64,000 bases of DNA from Rhodocyclaceae bacterium UBA1310 (GTDB lineage: Bacteria; Pseudomonadota; Gammaproteobacteria; Burkholderiales; Rhodocyclaceae): the NCBI GenBank assembly GCA_002307175.1, contig DBTS01000006.1, positions 8,428 to 72,427 of the forward strand, given 5' to 3'. Within the stretch, counting starts at the first letter, position 1, and the number at the start of each line of letters is the position of its first letter. A program made the position numbers and the translations under genes. The notes below the pieces were generated by a model that saw nothing but the letters and a program-made list of their open reading frames with translations, searched no databases and was not told the DNA's origin. Positions 34,253 to 43,355 of this stretch are shown piece by piece.

Positions 34253-37066
34253 ATGACTGACGCCGCCAACTATTTCGAGGACTATTACCTTGAAATGGGC
34301 TATTTCGATGTGGACGTGGAAGTCTATGTCGCTTATGGCTACAACGACTCCGGCTATGTTAACGGCGATGGAAACTCCGCGCTTGATCAGTATGCCTCGA
34401 CACACGGCATTGCGGCGCCGGATCTGTCGACGACAGTAGTTATTCGTTTGGCGCAGCAGGCTGCCAGGCCATCCGGAATTTTTGATGCAGCAGCCGGAAA
34501 CCCTGCTGTCTGGAACTGGCTGACTCGCGCCAGGCCTGCAGGCAGAGACACATCGGCGTTTGGCAATCCGTTCGCATGGCGCTGGCGGCAGGATGTGGGC
34601 GGTGGGGCGATCAACACGGCGGCTTATGGCAAGCCGACGCTGGTGTTGATGCGGCAGTATCAGGCACTGGCGGGGTTCTCTGCGCTGAAGCTGGGGACGC
34701 CGGACATTGAGCTGCGGACGCGCTATCTGCAGCCGGGTGGGCTGAGTCTGCTGTCTGTTGGTAGTGGCACGACGGCGACACTGGAGATCCGCAATCTGTA
34801 CCCCTCGGGGGTGAGTCTGCTGGCGGCAGGGGTGCCGTGGGTGTCGGATTCGCCACGCTATGTGGAGGTGGGGGAGGGGTTCAAGACTTCGGCGTTTGGC
34901 ACGCCCTTGATGGGCTACGGGCAGACGGCGATTCCGTTTGGCTGGGATGGGCTGCGGTTTGGCACGCGCATCATTCCGGAGGTGCAGTATTGCTATCCGC
35001 GCGGGATTGCGGGGGCGTTTGGGGCGGCGCAGGTCTGGTCGCGCACGCAGTCGGTGAGCCCTGCGGGATTTTTGCCGGATGTGCGGGAGGAATATCGCTG
35101 GGGGGCGTCTAAGGTCTGGAACTGGGCACGCTTCATCACGCAGTATGCGCAGACGGATGATTCGACGGCGCTGAATCCGCCTGCGATGTCGAAGTATGTG
35201 ACGGTGGAGAACCGCAACCGGACGATTGCGACCTTTGCGACAGATCCGCATCCGCTGCCTTCGCCGGCCATTGTGAATAATGGGCGCCCGGCGCTGCCTG
35301 CGGGTATTGCGGCACCGGCCATCACGGTGAAGATGGTAAGCCATCGGGTACGGACGTATCGCCTGGATGGAATCGATTCGATCCGTTTTGAAAAGACCCA
35401 TGCTATCTATAACGCGGCGCGGGTGCTGGCGCCCTCTGGTTTTGCTTCGGCGGCGTATGGCAAGGTGGCAAGCGTGGTGAACACGCGGCGCAGCTTCACG
35501 ATTTATAGCAATCTGAATGCGCTGGTGATGGGTAAGCCGATGGTGGCCTACCGGGTGCGCACGGTGAAGATTCCGACAGTGGAAAGTATCGCGGCGCCGG
35601 CGCTGACGGGGCCGGAGGTGAAGCTGTGGCGGCGCTATGTGGCGCCGGGTGGTTTTACGCGGCTGGCCTGGGAGGCGCCGTCTTTGCGGATTCACTGGAC
35701 GATTTTTTATCCGGATGGGATCAGGGCGGTGGTGCATGGGTCGCCCACAGTGAAGAACAAGACGCCGCAGTTGTATGCCTATGGGCATGATTCCAGAATC
35801 TTTGGCACGCCTGCAGTGCGCACGCAGTGGCGGCGCTACACGCTGAGCGGGATTTCATCGCTGATCTTTGGCAATACGGTGATCAAGGACAGGCGCCAGT
35901 GGATCTATCCTTCTGGCGTGAATAAGCTGCTGTTGGGCACGAAGCTGCGCGCGGAGAAGACGAGGGAAGATCCGCCTGCCGCGCAGAAGGTTTTTGCGGG
36001 CGGGCTGGAGGCGCTGAAGTTCGATGGCAAGGTGGCGCTGAATCAGCAGGTGGTGTATGCGGCGGGGTTCTCTGTGCTGGCAGTAGGGAACCCGGAGGCG
36101 CAGGGGAACGGCGTGCGCATGGATTCGGGGGTGGGTTCGTTTACGTATGGCACGCCAACAGTCTCTTTGTGGATTCGTACGCTGACGGCAAGCACGGTGG
36201 GGCAGTCGCCGGAGTTTGATACGACGAGCTTCCCGCGCATGTCGCCCTGGACGATCTGGGCGCCAAACGGGGCGCCGGTTGAGGCTTTGAAATGGGGTAA
36301 GGCCGGGGGCTACATTAATGTCGGCGGGGATTCGGGGAGTCCCGGTATCAAGCCGGGTTCGCCAACCGTGACGAATCGCCACCGTTTCCTCGCCGCCAGT
36401 TCGCTGGGAACGCTGACAGCGGGAACGCCGACGCTGATGTTGCGCCGGCAGTACATCAAGCCATCAGGCTATGCGCCTTCACGCCATGGCTATCAGACGC
36501 TGGGGCCGTTCCCGCAGACGGCGGAGCAGCTGGGCGATGATGTGGAGACGCCAGACACCACGTATGGGGCGCCAACGGTGACGATCCACTACACAGGGCC
36601 GCAGACGGTTGCGGGGCAGGGCTTGGACCTTGCCAAAATGGGGGCGCTGGACATCGAGAACTTCAACCGGCGTGTCTATTCGACTGGCTGGAACAGTGCG
36701 GGCCTAGGTGCGAGCGACAAGGAAACGGCAGGGGGTTATACCTGGCAGACGCTGCATGTGGGGCCACCCATGCCGACGATTCCAGCGGGCTGGGATTCGC
36801 AGCGCTTTGGGACGGGGTGGGTTTCGCTGAAGATTCGCGACGTGCGGGCGACTGGCTTTGATGCTTTTACCTGCGACTACACCCTGGATGCATTCGACAG
36901 TCGCCTGAAGGTAAAACAGGCCGCGAAGGTGATTGCTTCGCAGACAGTGAAAACAAACGGATTGACGACGCTGGCCGTTGCCACGTCAGACATCAAACTC
37001 AAGACGCAATACATCCGCCCGGATGGCAATGCCGAAACATATCGCAAAGGGGCACCCCTATCATGA
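34253..37066 (+). CDS. 937-residue repeat protein of the virion cassette
   Basis: After an acidic, Tyr-rich N-terminus (1-55) almost the whole chain (about 70-930) consists of imperfect units of about 25-27 residues with the pattern P-x-G-I/F, four to six residues, F/Y-G-x-P-x-V, six residues, R-x-Y. Examples are ALAGFSALKLGTPDIELRTR, DSRIFGTPAVRTQWRRYTLS and GSFTYGTPTVSLWIR. I count at least twenty units by eye. It looks like a beta-solenoid or string of beta-hairpins, suitable for a long fibre or tail-associated filament. I do not recognise a named family. The stop overlaps the next start (ATGA). Confidence 0.65.
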   Translation: MTDAANYFEDYYLEMGYFDVDVEVYVAYGYNDSGYVNGDGNSALDQYASTHGIAAPDLSTTVVIRLAQQAARPSGIFDAAAGNPAVWNWLTRARPAGRDTSAFGNPFAWRWRQDVGGGAINTAAYGKPTLVLMRQYQALAGFSALKLGTPDIELRTRYLQPGGLSLLSVGSGTTATLEIRNLYPSGVSLLAAGVPWVSDSPRYVEVGEGFKTSAFGTPLMGYGQTAIPFGWDGLRFGTRIIPEVQYCYPRGIAGAFGAAQVWSRTQSVSPAGFLPDVREEYRWGASKVWNWARFITQYAQTDDSTALNPPAMSKYVTVENRNRTIATFATDPHPLPSPAIVNNGRPALPAGIAAPAITVKMVSHRVRTYRLDGIDSIRFEKTHAIYNAARVLAPSGFASAAYGKVASVVNTRRSFTIYSNLNALVMGKPMVAYRVRTVKIPTVESIAAPALTGPEVKLWRRYVAPGGFTRLAWEAPSLRIHWTIFYPDGIRAVVHGSPTVKNKTPQLYAYGHDSRIFGTPAVRTQWRRYTLSGISSLIFGNTVIKDRRQWIYPSGVNKLLLGTKLRAEKTREDPPAAQKVFAGGLEALKFDGKVALNQQVVYAAGFSVLAVGNPEAQGNGVRMDSGVGSFTYGTPTVSLWIRTLTASTVGQSPEFDTTSFPRMSPWTIWAPNGAPVEALKWGKAGGYINVGGDSGSPGIKPGSPTVTNRHRFLAASSLGTLTAGTPTLMLRRQYIKPSGYAPSRHGYQTLGPFPQTAEQLGDDVETPDTTYGAPTVTIHYTGPQTVAGQGLDLAKMGALDIENFNRRVYSTGWNSAGLGASDKETAGGYTWQTLHVGPPMPTIPAGWDSQRFGTGWVSLKIRDVRATGFDAFTCDYTLDAFDSRLKVKQAAKVIASQTVKTNGLTTLAVATSDIKLKTQYIRPDGNAETYRKGAPLS

Positions 37067-38250
37067 CAGACATCCAGATTGGCCCGCTTGCGGGCATTGA
37101 TACCGAAGACGATGACGCCGCCCTGCAGATCGGTGGCGACGCCCCACGCCTCTACGTGCGTGATGCCGTCAATCTCGACATCTCCGACGATGGCCGTGCG
37201 CGCCTGCGCCCTGGTCTGCGCAAGCTCTCCTCTGCACAGCTGGGGAACCTCTGGTGCAGCCCGGCGACGGACACCGTGTTTGCCACACAGGGCAGGGCGT
37301 GGGTCCGCATCAATCCGCAGGATTGGAGCCTCACCCCGCTGGCCACGTTGGGCGATGATCCGGTGAGCCACATCGATCTGAATGGCGAAGTGCTGGCCGC
37401 CGGCCCGGAAGGCCTCTTTGCGTACGATGGGCAGACAGCCCGGCGCTTCACCATCGAAACTCCCTCGGCACCAATGCTCGAAGCCACTACCGATGGCAGC
37501 CTGGAGGCGGGCACCTATGGCGTGGCCGTGGCCTGGTTGCGAGGGGAAACGGAATCCGCTGTCTCCGAAGCCGCGTTCATCACACTGGGCGAGACGGGTG
37601 GCATCTCGATCACCTTTCCGTACAGTTTCGATGCCAGCGTCACGCAGGTGCGCACCTACTTCACGCGGCAGAATGGCGGCGAACTTGCACGCGGCGAAGA
37701 CTATCCCATCAGCACTCTGCAGGTGAGCGTGCCGCAGTTGCCTGCCGCAGGCGCTGCCGCCCAGTTCCGCCACCTCGAACCGATGCCGACCGGGCGCTAT
37801 CTGGCCTACTGGCGCGGGCGGCTCCTCACCGTCACGCGCAACATCCTGAACTTCTCCGAAGCCCTGGCCTATCACCTGCATGATGCCCGCCACGGCTTTA
37901 TCCAGATGCCCCAGCGCATCACCTTTGTCGCTCCGGTAGATGGCGGCATCTGGGTGGGGCAGGTCGATCACGTCATCTTTCTGGCCGGCAATTCGCCTGA
38001 TGTGTTTGAACAGCAGTCACGCAAGGCCCGGCCACCGGTGCCCGGCAGTGCCATCCTGATTGATGCGCAAATCGCAGGCGCTGATGCTTCGCAAGGCGGG
38101 CAGGCCACGGCGCTGTGGCTAGCAGAGAATGGGTTTGTGATGGGCACGGCAGTGGGAACGCTGGTGGAAACGAGCGGCCGGCGCCTGGCTGACATCACTG
38201 GCGCGGCTGGGAAAAATGTAGTGTTTGGGGGGAGGGTGGTGTGCGCCTGA
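37063..38250 (+). CDS. Probable phage tail/stopper beta-propeller-like protein
   Basis: 395 residues, coupled to the repeat protein by ATGA. The start MTDIQIGPLAGIDTEDDDAA and the segment VRDAVNLDISDDGRARLRPG, with tandem beta units (WSLTPLATLGDDPVSHIDLN; YDGQTARRFTIETPSAPML), are typical of phage stopper or tail-tube-associated proteins that begin near the virion axis. The C-terminal half has GGIWVGQVDHVIFLAG and LWLAENGFVMGTAVGTLVE. No enzyme motif is visible. Called from context and architecture. Confidence 0.6.
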   Translation: MTDIQIGPLAGIDTEDDDAALQIGGDAPRLYVRDAVNLDISDDGRARLRPGLRKLSSAQLGNLWCSPATDTVFATQGRAWVRINPQDWSLTPLATLGDDPVSHIDLNGEVLAAGPEGLFAYDGQTARRFTIETPSAPMLEATTDGSLEAGTYGVAVAWLRGETESAVSEAAFITLGETGGISITFPYSFDASVTQVRTYFTRQNGGELARGEDYPISTLQVSVPQLPAAGAAAQFRHLEPMPTGRYLAYWRGRLLTVTRNILNFSEALAYHLHDARHGFIQMPQRITFVAPVDGGIWVGQVDHVIFLAGNSPDVFEQQSRKARPPVPGSAILIDAQIAGADASQGGQATALWLAENGFVMGTAVGTLVETSGRRLADITGAAGKNVVFGGRVVCA

Positions 38251-38661
38251 CTGCTGTCCCACGCCGTGGGGCATTGTGGTGGATTGCGCCCTCTGGGCGG
38301 AAGCTTGGCCGGCGTAATTACGCTTCGCACCATTGCTCCCGCTAACGCGGCGCCCTTGCCAACCGGTTGATACGCTAATGCAGCAGGGTTGGTTTGTGCA
38401 GCTACCCATCATTCCGAACGTGGAATTGGTGCGGTATAGGTAGAGCGTTGGTGGATTGTTGCTCCGCTCCAGACCCACGAAAGACGTTAGTACATGCACA
38501 AAGCGTTGAGAAAGCCGAAGGCGTTTCCCAGCGCTTGTTACTGAGCAGCGAACTACATCACAGATACGCCCCGATTGTCGCAGGGAGCAGCACAGCCGAA
38601 ACAATGGGGCGTAGAGCATTTGCGCCAATCAAGCCAATTGAACCCCAATCCCGCAGCTAGA
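38251..38661. other. Spacer between virion block and glycan block
   Basis: Contains a degenerate family A repeat (38285-38367) and, at 38505-38540, a fragment similar to the start of family B (GAAAGCCGAAGGCGTTTCCC). No gene is seen. The junction between phage and glycan genes is thus marked by repeats. Confidence 0.55.
38285..38367 (+). repeat. Interspersed repeat family A, degenerate long copy
   Basis: Starts TGCGCCCTCTGGGCGGAAGC, continues TTGGCCGGCGTAATTACGCT, and ends GCGCCCTTGCCAACCGG. Confidence 0.6.
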
Positions 38662-40830
38662 TCAGAGCTTATTCGATGGCCGGTCTGTGCTACGCAGTGG
38701 GGCGCAGGCAATCAGGGAATTGGGCTGGCCAGATGAATCCGCTACTACCTCCATACTATCCCGGTAGCGGCCTCGCAGCACAAGGAAATCCAGTACGGGG
38801 TCTGAGCAGATCTTGCCAATATCCGGGCTTGTCAGCACATGGGTTCCATTCCGGCCAATTGCGGACGTCTGATGAAGGCAGAAATCGCCATCAATCCCGC
38901 AAAGGAACATTCGGCGCCGGTAGCCTTCAATGGCGGTTTGTCGCGAGAAAGCTGTCCCAAAAAGTTGTACGCTGCTCTCATAAAAGCTGCGGTGCAGCAC
39001 AAACCAGCTCCATTCCAAGCCGCGATCACTGAGCACCACCGCTTCTCTGGGAATTCTGCTTTGCAAGACATCGGTCCATGGCTGATCATAGGCAGAGAGC
39101 TGTGCCTGGGTTGGCAACCAGAAGGTAAAGGCTCCGGCAAAGGTGGTCAGCCCCAGCAAGGGGAGTAGCACCTGTTCGTAAGGTGGTCGCCATTTATGGC
39201 GAATCCAGAAAAATGCCACAACACAGGCTGCGAGCATCATGATCTCGACGATCTGCATTGAGTCACCGAGAGCCCGGGAGATTGACTCTTTGAATTCTTT
39301 CTCGAAAAGCGCCAGAAAGTCTGACATCCCTAGTGCGCATAGCGTTCCCAAAGCTACCAGCAGACAGGCTTTGACCGGGAAACGAGCCCATATCGGGTGG
39401 TTGTGATCGGTGGTCACCAGCCAGACCAGGAAACAGATCATGGTACTGAGTGGCGTCATCGTCTCACCCACGAGCGGCGCCAGCACGATCGCCAGCAGAG
39501 CACACCCCGCAGTCATCACGCCACGGGTGCTGGTGCAGCGCATCAGGGCATAAAACAGGATTGGTACGACAAGAATCCAAAGCTCCACGGTGGATTGCAC
39601 ATAAGCTACACATTGCGGAGCAATGACTACCCAAGGCAGCAAACGCATTGTGCGGGTTTCAAAATATCGCGGTGGCATCCGCGAGAGCAGCACCCACAGT
39701 ACGCAAGCGCTAATGGCGAGAAACAGCGCTGCCGATGGCGTGACGTGTAGCCCCAGGAAACCAATATTGCAAAAAGCCAGGGTGAGCAACGCCGCAGCCC
39801 AGCGCTGTGGTACGCTTCCCTGCCAGAGAGAAAGCAGCAGGCGGACATTCAGAATGATGCTGACGATCTGGAGCAACCATAAACCACGCCATGGCTGCAA
39901 CTGAGTAATGAAGGCGTTCCGCAGGAGGCCGCTACCGATAATCCAGCTCCCCAGCATCACCAGAATGCAAACGGCAAGGCACCACAGCACTCGTTTGCCA
40001 TCGGTGAGGTGCAGATAATGTGCCAGTCCCAGGATCAGCATGAAATACACAGGCTTACTGCCCATGTCAAAATTCCATTTGTCGGGTAGTAGATACGTAT
40101 TGCCTGTGATCCTAATTATATTTATCCATTTCTCATCAAATTGAGATTGCAGAGTGTCAAGCCCTACCACCGAGAGAAGCAGGGCTGCGCCAGCCACCGC
40201 GCCCCCAAATGCGATGGATAGTCTAACGCGCGCACTGAAAGCGGCATCCGTTACAAGGACCATGCCCAGTAGCAAGCCGGCCACTGCAGACATGAGTGGA
40301 TGCAGAACACCTGCGCAACAAACCAGTAGTGTGGCAACGGCATAGCGCCGATCCCACAGTGCCCGCAAAGAAAACAGACAGAGGGTTTCTGCGAAAATAC
40401 GAGGTGTCAGGTTGGACTGTGCATATGAAAAACCGTTAAATCCGTCGTAATATGGGGATGTCAGCACTACGCCAGCCAGGCATGCTATCCAATAGGCTCC
40501 CGCCAGACGTCGGGTTAAGCAGATCAAGCCCGCAAACCACGCCACTTTGGCTGTGAGAGTTAAAGCAAGAGCCGCTAGTTGCAGCCCCAAGAAAGAGACA
40601 AAATATGTATAGAGTGCCGGGAATAATGTATAGCTTCCCTGACTGCCAAATTCCATAAAAAGATCATTCCTGAAGTTTTCCGGTGTTTGACGGAACAATG
40701 TCAGAAAGCTATAGAGGATGGAGTCCTGATAGATGCCAAAATAGGGGGCTTGCGCCAACCAGCAAGCGGCAAGGCAAAGCACAAGGCACGCCTGTAGCGC
40801 CTTGTTGAGGTGGATATTCTGACCGGGCAT
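38662..40830 (-). CDS. Large polytopic membrane protein, glycan-related
   Basis: 722 residues with about thirteen hydrophobic segments spread over residues 13-585 and a soluble C-terminal domain of about 140 residues. The first loop has APYFGIYQDSILYSFLTLFR and ENFRNDLFMEFGSQGSYTLF. The C-terminal part (VLQSRIPREAVVLSDRGLEW) resembles the periplasmic tail of GT-C enzymes. No clear Asp-Asp catalytic motif is seen. Position next to a glycosyltransferase, methyltransferase and flippase suggests surface glycan assembly. The codon pattern is AT-richer than the virion genes. Confidence 0.6.
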   Translation of the reverse strand: MPGQNIHLNKALQACLVLCLAACWLAQAPYFGIYQDSILYSFLTLFRQTPENFRNDLFMEFGSQGSYTLFPALYTYFVSFLGLQLAALALTLTAKVAWFAGLICLTRRLAGAYWIACLAGVVLTSPYYDGFNGFSYAQSNLTPRIFAETLCLFSLRALWDRRYAVATLLVCCAGVLHPLMSAVAGLLLGMVLVTDAAFSARVRLSIAFGGAVAGAALLLSVVGLDTLQSQFDEKWINIIRITGNTYLLPDKWNFDMGSKPVYFMLILGLAHYLHLTDGKRVLWCLAVCILVMLGSWIIGSGLLRNAFITQLQPWRGLWLLQIVSIILNVRLLLSLWQGSVPQRWAAALLTLAFCNIGFLGLHVTPSAALFLAISACVLWVLLSRMPPRYFETRTMRLLPWVVIAPQCVAYVQSTVELWILVVPILFYALMRCTSTRGVMTAGCALLAIVLAPLVGETMTPLSTMICFLVWLVTTDHNHPIWARFPVKACLLVALGTLCALGMSDFLALFEKEFKESISRALGDSMQIVEIMMLAACVVAFFWIRHKWRPPYEQVLLPLLGLTTFAGAFTFWLPTQAQLSAYDQPWTDVLQSRIPREAVVLSDRGLEWSWFVLHRSFYESSVQLFGTAFSRQTAIEGYRRRMFLCGIDGDFCLHQTSAIGRNGTHVLTSPDIGKICSDPVLDFLVLRGRYRDSMEVVADSSGQPNSLIACAPLRSTDRPSNKL

Positions 40831-41707
40831 TTTCTATATTGGTTTTTGTTGGGCGGTTTATCAAAAAATCTATCAGGCCAATACAATATCAACAAATAGC
40901 CTAAATTAACGATTCTAGGTGTTACGCCAAATTGATTCAGAAGGTCCGATTTTTAGCGCTGCCACCTATTTTCTTAAATCTGCTTAATTCTATAGTTTTT
41001 GCATAGAGTTGAACAGGTGTCGATGTAGTTCAATAGCATTTTTCGTGCAAAAGGGATTGAGCTGCGTGAAATCTATGGCATTTCCCTGGTCGCATACCAG
41101 TCCTCTCGACTTGGCAGGATTGCGCATTAGCAAGGTTGTGTGATGACCTTTTGGTGCAGTCCGCCGTAACTTTTTTCACAATTTCTTCCTGGCTGGGCTG
41201 CTTGCTGACGACTACTGGTTTGTCACAAGCCATGGCTTCTGTGTTGTGCCTCTGGCTGCTGTCACCCCTGAAAGCTTGATAATTTTGAGCTTTCTGGCAG
41301 ATTTGAGGGCACCAGCTAAGCGATAGAATGGTTCTTTCGTCTGTTTGTGGGTTGGCTTGCCTGTCGGGGCGGCGAGAATGCTTATGTAACATGTTCCCCA
41401 GTGCATGCTGCTGCGCTGCTGTTGACTTTAGGTGTGGTAAGTGGTAGCAAAGTCGCGCTCTGGAGATCCAATAATTTTCTGGTTCATCCGGCTTTGGTGT
41501 GGGTTACAACGCAGGCTGACATGCGTTTCGAAGGGTGGCACAGCGAGCCGTCAGCGAATTGCAGCTTCCGCGTGAATTTGCGGGTTCTCACTCGTTCGGT
41601 GCAATTCACTGCGTTCATTGCACCCTACATTTGCGGTGTATCCCGCGCTGTGGAGGGTGCGAAGGCCACACGAAAGTCTGAAGTACCAATTTTTCTGCCG
41701 ACTTCTT
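40831..41707. other. 877-base AT-rich spacer
   Basis: No supported gene; the small frames at 41030-41406 on the minus strand have no coding signs. The part 40850-41000 is strongly AT-rich and probably holds the promoter of the minus-strand gene. Repeats lie at 41593-41630 (family A) and 41660-41690 (ending AAAGTCTGAAGTACC), just before the GT2 gene. Confidence 0.5.
41593..41690 (+). repeat. Repeat family A plus the AAAGTCTGAAG end
   Basis: CGTTCGGTGCAATTCACTGC, then GTTCATTGCACCCTACATTT; after 40 bases comes CACACGAAAGTCTGAAGTAC, the same terminal motif as the family B repeats. It lies immediately upstream of the GT2 gene. Confidence 0.6.
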
Positions 41708-42613
41708 ATGAATCTCGATGAACTGGTATGCATCACCGTCACTTTTTTTCCTGATCCCGAAATTCTGAAGAGGCAGCTTGAGCTCTTGCCTAGAGAGAGC
41801 TGCAAACTTGTTGTAGACAATAGTGCTGACGTACGGACCCAGGCGGTGCTGGCAGATCTCTGTGCCAGTGTTGAAAATGCTTATGTGGTTTTTTTGGCTA
41901 ACAATGTGGGGCTGGGGGAGGGGATTAATCAGGGCGTTGTGTGGGCGAAGGAAAATCTCTCTTCTTCCGTCCGCTATCTGTTGCTGCTGGATCAGGATAG
42001 TGAGCCACAGCCTGGCAGTGTTTCTCTGTTGCTATCAGAATTCAGGCGTCTGGAGAATGGCAATGTTCCAGTGGGATCTGTCGGCCCCAGTCTGAAAGAT
42101 GCGCATACCGGGCTTTTTCATGGATTCCATCAGCCAGGGCAGATATTCTGGCATAGGGTTTTCCCCGGGAATGATCAGGTGGCGTGTGTGCCGTGTGTCA
42201 ATCTGAATGGAAGTGGTACGTTGACGACGCTTCGTATCTTTGAGGAAGCGGGGGGGCTGGAGGGCGATTTCTTCATTGATCACATCGATACGGAGTGGGC
42301 TTTTCGTTTGCTCTCCAAAGGGTATGGGCTATTTGGGATTCCGCGTGCAGTCTTCCTGCATCGCATGGGCGAAAATTCCATTCGGTTCTGGTGTCTGGGC
42401 TGGAGGGTATGGCCGACGCGATCCCCTTTGCGACATTATTATCTTTTCCGCAATGCGGTCAGCCTGATGAGGCGTGGCTATGTTCCTTTTATCTGGAAAT
42501 TCTGGGGTATTGTCAAACTGATGCTGACGGCCTTTGTGCACGGTTTCTTTGATAAAAAAAGGCGGGATCAGTTGCGGCACATGATGCGTGGGGTCATTGA
42601 TGGAATGCGGTGA
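41708..42613 (+). CDS. Glycosyltransferase family 2, rhamnosyltransferase-like
   Basis: 301 residues. The GT-A fold starts CITVTFFPDPEILKRQL, with KLVVDNSAD and NNVGLGEGINQGV (the nucleotide-sugar segment) and the metal-binding LLLLDQDSEPQPG (Asp95 and Asp97). FFIDHIDTEWAFRLLSKGYG carries the catalytic base region and GENSIRFWCLGWRVWPTRSP follows as in RfbF/WbbL-type rhamnosyltransferases. It should add a deoxyhexose to a lipid-linked glycan at the cytoplasmic face. It is AT-richer than the phage genes and followed after 108 bases by a methyltransferase. Confidence 0.8.
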   Translation: MNLDELVCITVTFFPDPEILKRQLELLPRESCKLVVDNSADVRTQAVLADLCASVENAYVVFLANNVGLGEGINQGVVWAKENLSSSVRYLLLLDQDSEPQPGSVSLLLSEFRRLENGNVPVGSVGPSLKDAHTGLFHGFHQPGQIFWHRVFPGNDQVACVPCVNLNGSGTLTTLRIFEEAGGLEGDFFIDHIDTEWAFRLLSKGYGLFGIPRAVFLHRMGENSIRFWCLGWRVWPTRSPLRHYYLFRNAVSLMRRGYVPFIWKFWGIVKLMLTAFVHGFFDKKRRDQLRHMMRGVIDGMR

Positions 42614-42721
42614 GAGTGCTGAGGTGGAGAGCCTGGTTTGTCTTTGTGAAAACGCAAAAGTGCTTCGTCAGGGAGTTTGTCGCTTGTGTGAAATTAATTG
42701 GAAATATTGTAAAGGCTCAAT

Positions 42722-43345
42722 ATGAGGAAGATATTGTCTGATTTTATACAAAGATTTCCAACTATCTGTTTGCTCATCCACTTGTTTGTGCCGAGAGTCG
42801 GGAGTATGAGAGGTGATTTGCAGGGGGTGCACGACAGATTTGCCAATAAGGATGGGGGTGAGTCCATCGCCGTGGATTTAGGGTGTGGACCTGTGCCGCA
42901 AAATAGATTTCGTGCGACGAAGTGTATTGGGGTGGATCTTTATGAAGATGCTGAAAACAATGTGGTTAAGGCGCGGCTAGGGTTTGAGAAACTTCCCTTT
43001 GAGGATGGATCAGTTGATTATCTGACTGCGTATGATTTGCTGGAGCATATACCACGGTACGCGGATCTGCCGGAACATGGGAATGTTCCTTTTATCTTTC
43101 TGATGAATGAGTGTTATCGTGTTTTGCGGAGAGGGGGTGTTTTTTTATCAGTTACGCCTGTTTATCCTTACCTGGGGGCGTTTCAGGATCCGACACATAA
43201 CAACATCATGACGGTGGATACATTGCGGATGTATTTTTCCAACCAGAAGCGGGAGATTGCGAAGCACTATGGGATTAGTGCAGATTTTGAGGTTTGTTAC
43301 CAGAAAATGTTTGGCCAGCATCTGATTGCTGTTTTGAGGAAGTGA
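42722..43345 (+). CDS. SAM-dependent methyltransferase of the glycan block
   Basis: 207 residues. The SAM-binding motif I is AVDLGCGPVPQ (50-60), with the acidic loop CIGVDLYED and motif LPFEDGSVDYLTAYDLLEHI, all typical of class I methyltransferases of the Methyltransf_11 group. The N-terminal LLIHLFVPRVG stretch is hydrophobic and may contact the membrane. Beside a GT2 enzyme and a flippase it most likely methylates a sugar, perhaps capping an O-antigen chain. It is low in GC, which suggests transfer. Convergent with the flippase gene, with eleven bases between stops. Confidence 0.75.
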   Translation: MRKILSDFIQRFPTICLLIHLFVPRVGSMRGDLQGVHDRFANKDGGESIAVDLGCGPVPQNRFRATKCIGVDLYEDAENNVVKARLGFEKLPFEDGSVDYLTAYDLLEHIPRYADLPEHGNVPFIFLMNECYRVLRRGGVFLSVTPVYPYLGAFQDPTHNNIMTVDTLRMYFSNQKREIAKHYGISADFEVCYQKMFGQHLIAVLRK

Positions 43346-43355
43346 TGTGGCGGTT

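Noticed and set aside
34169..35788. 539-codon minus-strand frame opposite the repeat protein
   Set aside because: Arises from the periodic codon pattern of the repeats on the other strand; Arg/His/Pro-rich with no domain.
41030..41406. Two small minus-strand frames before the GT2 gene
   Set aside because: AT-rich spacer with overlapping frames of poor composition; no motif.
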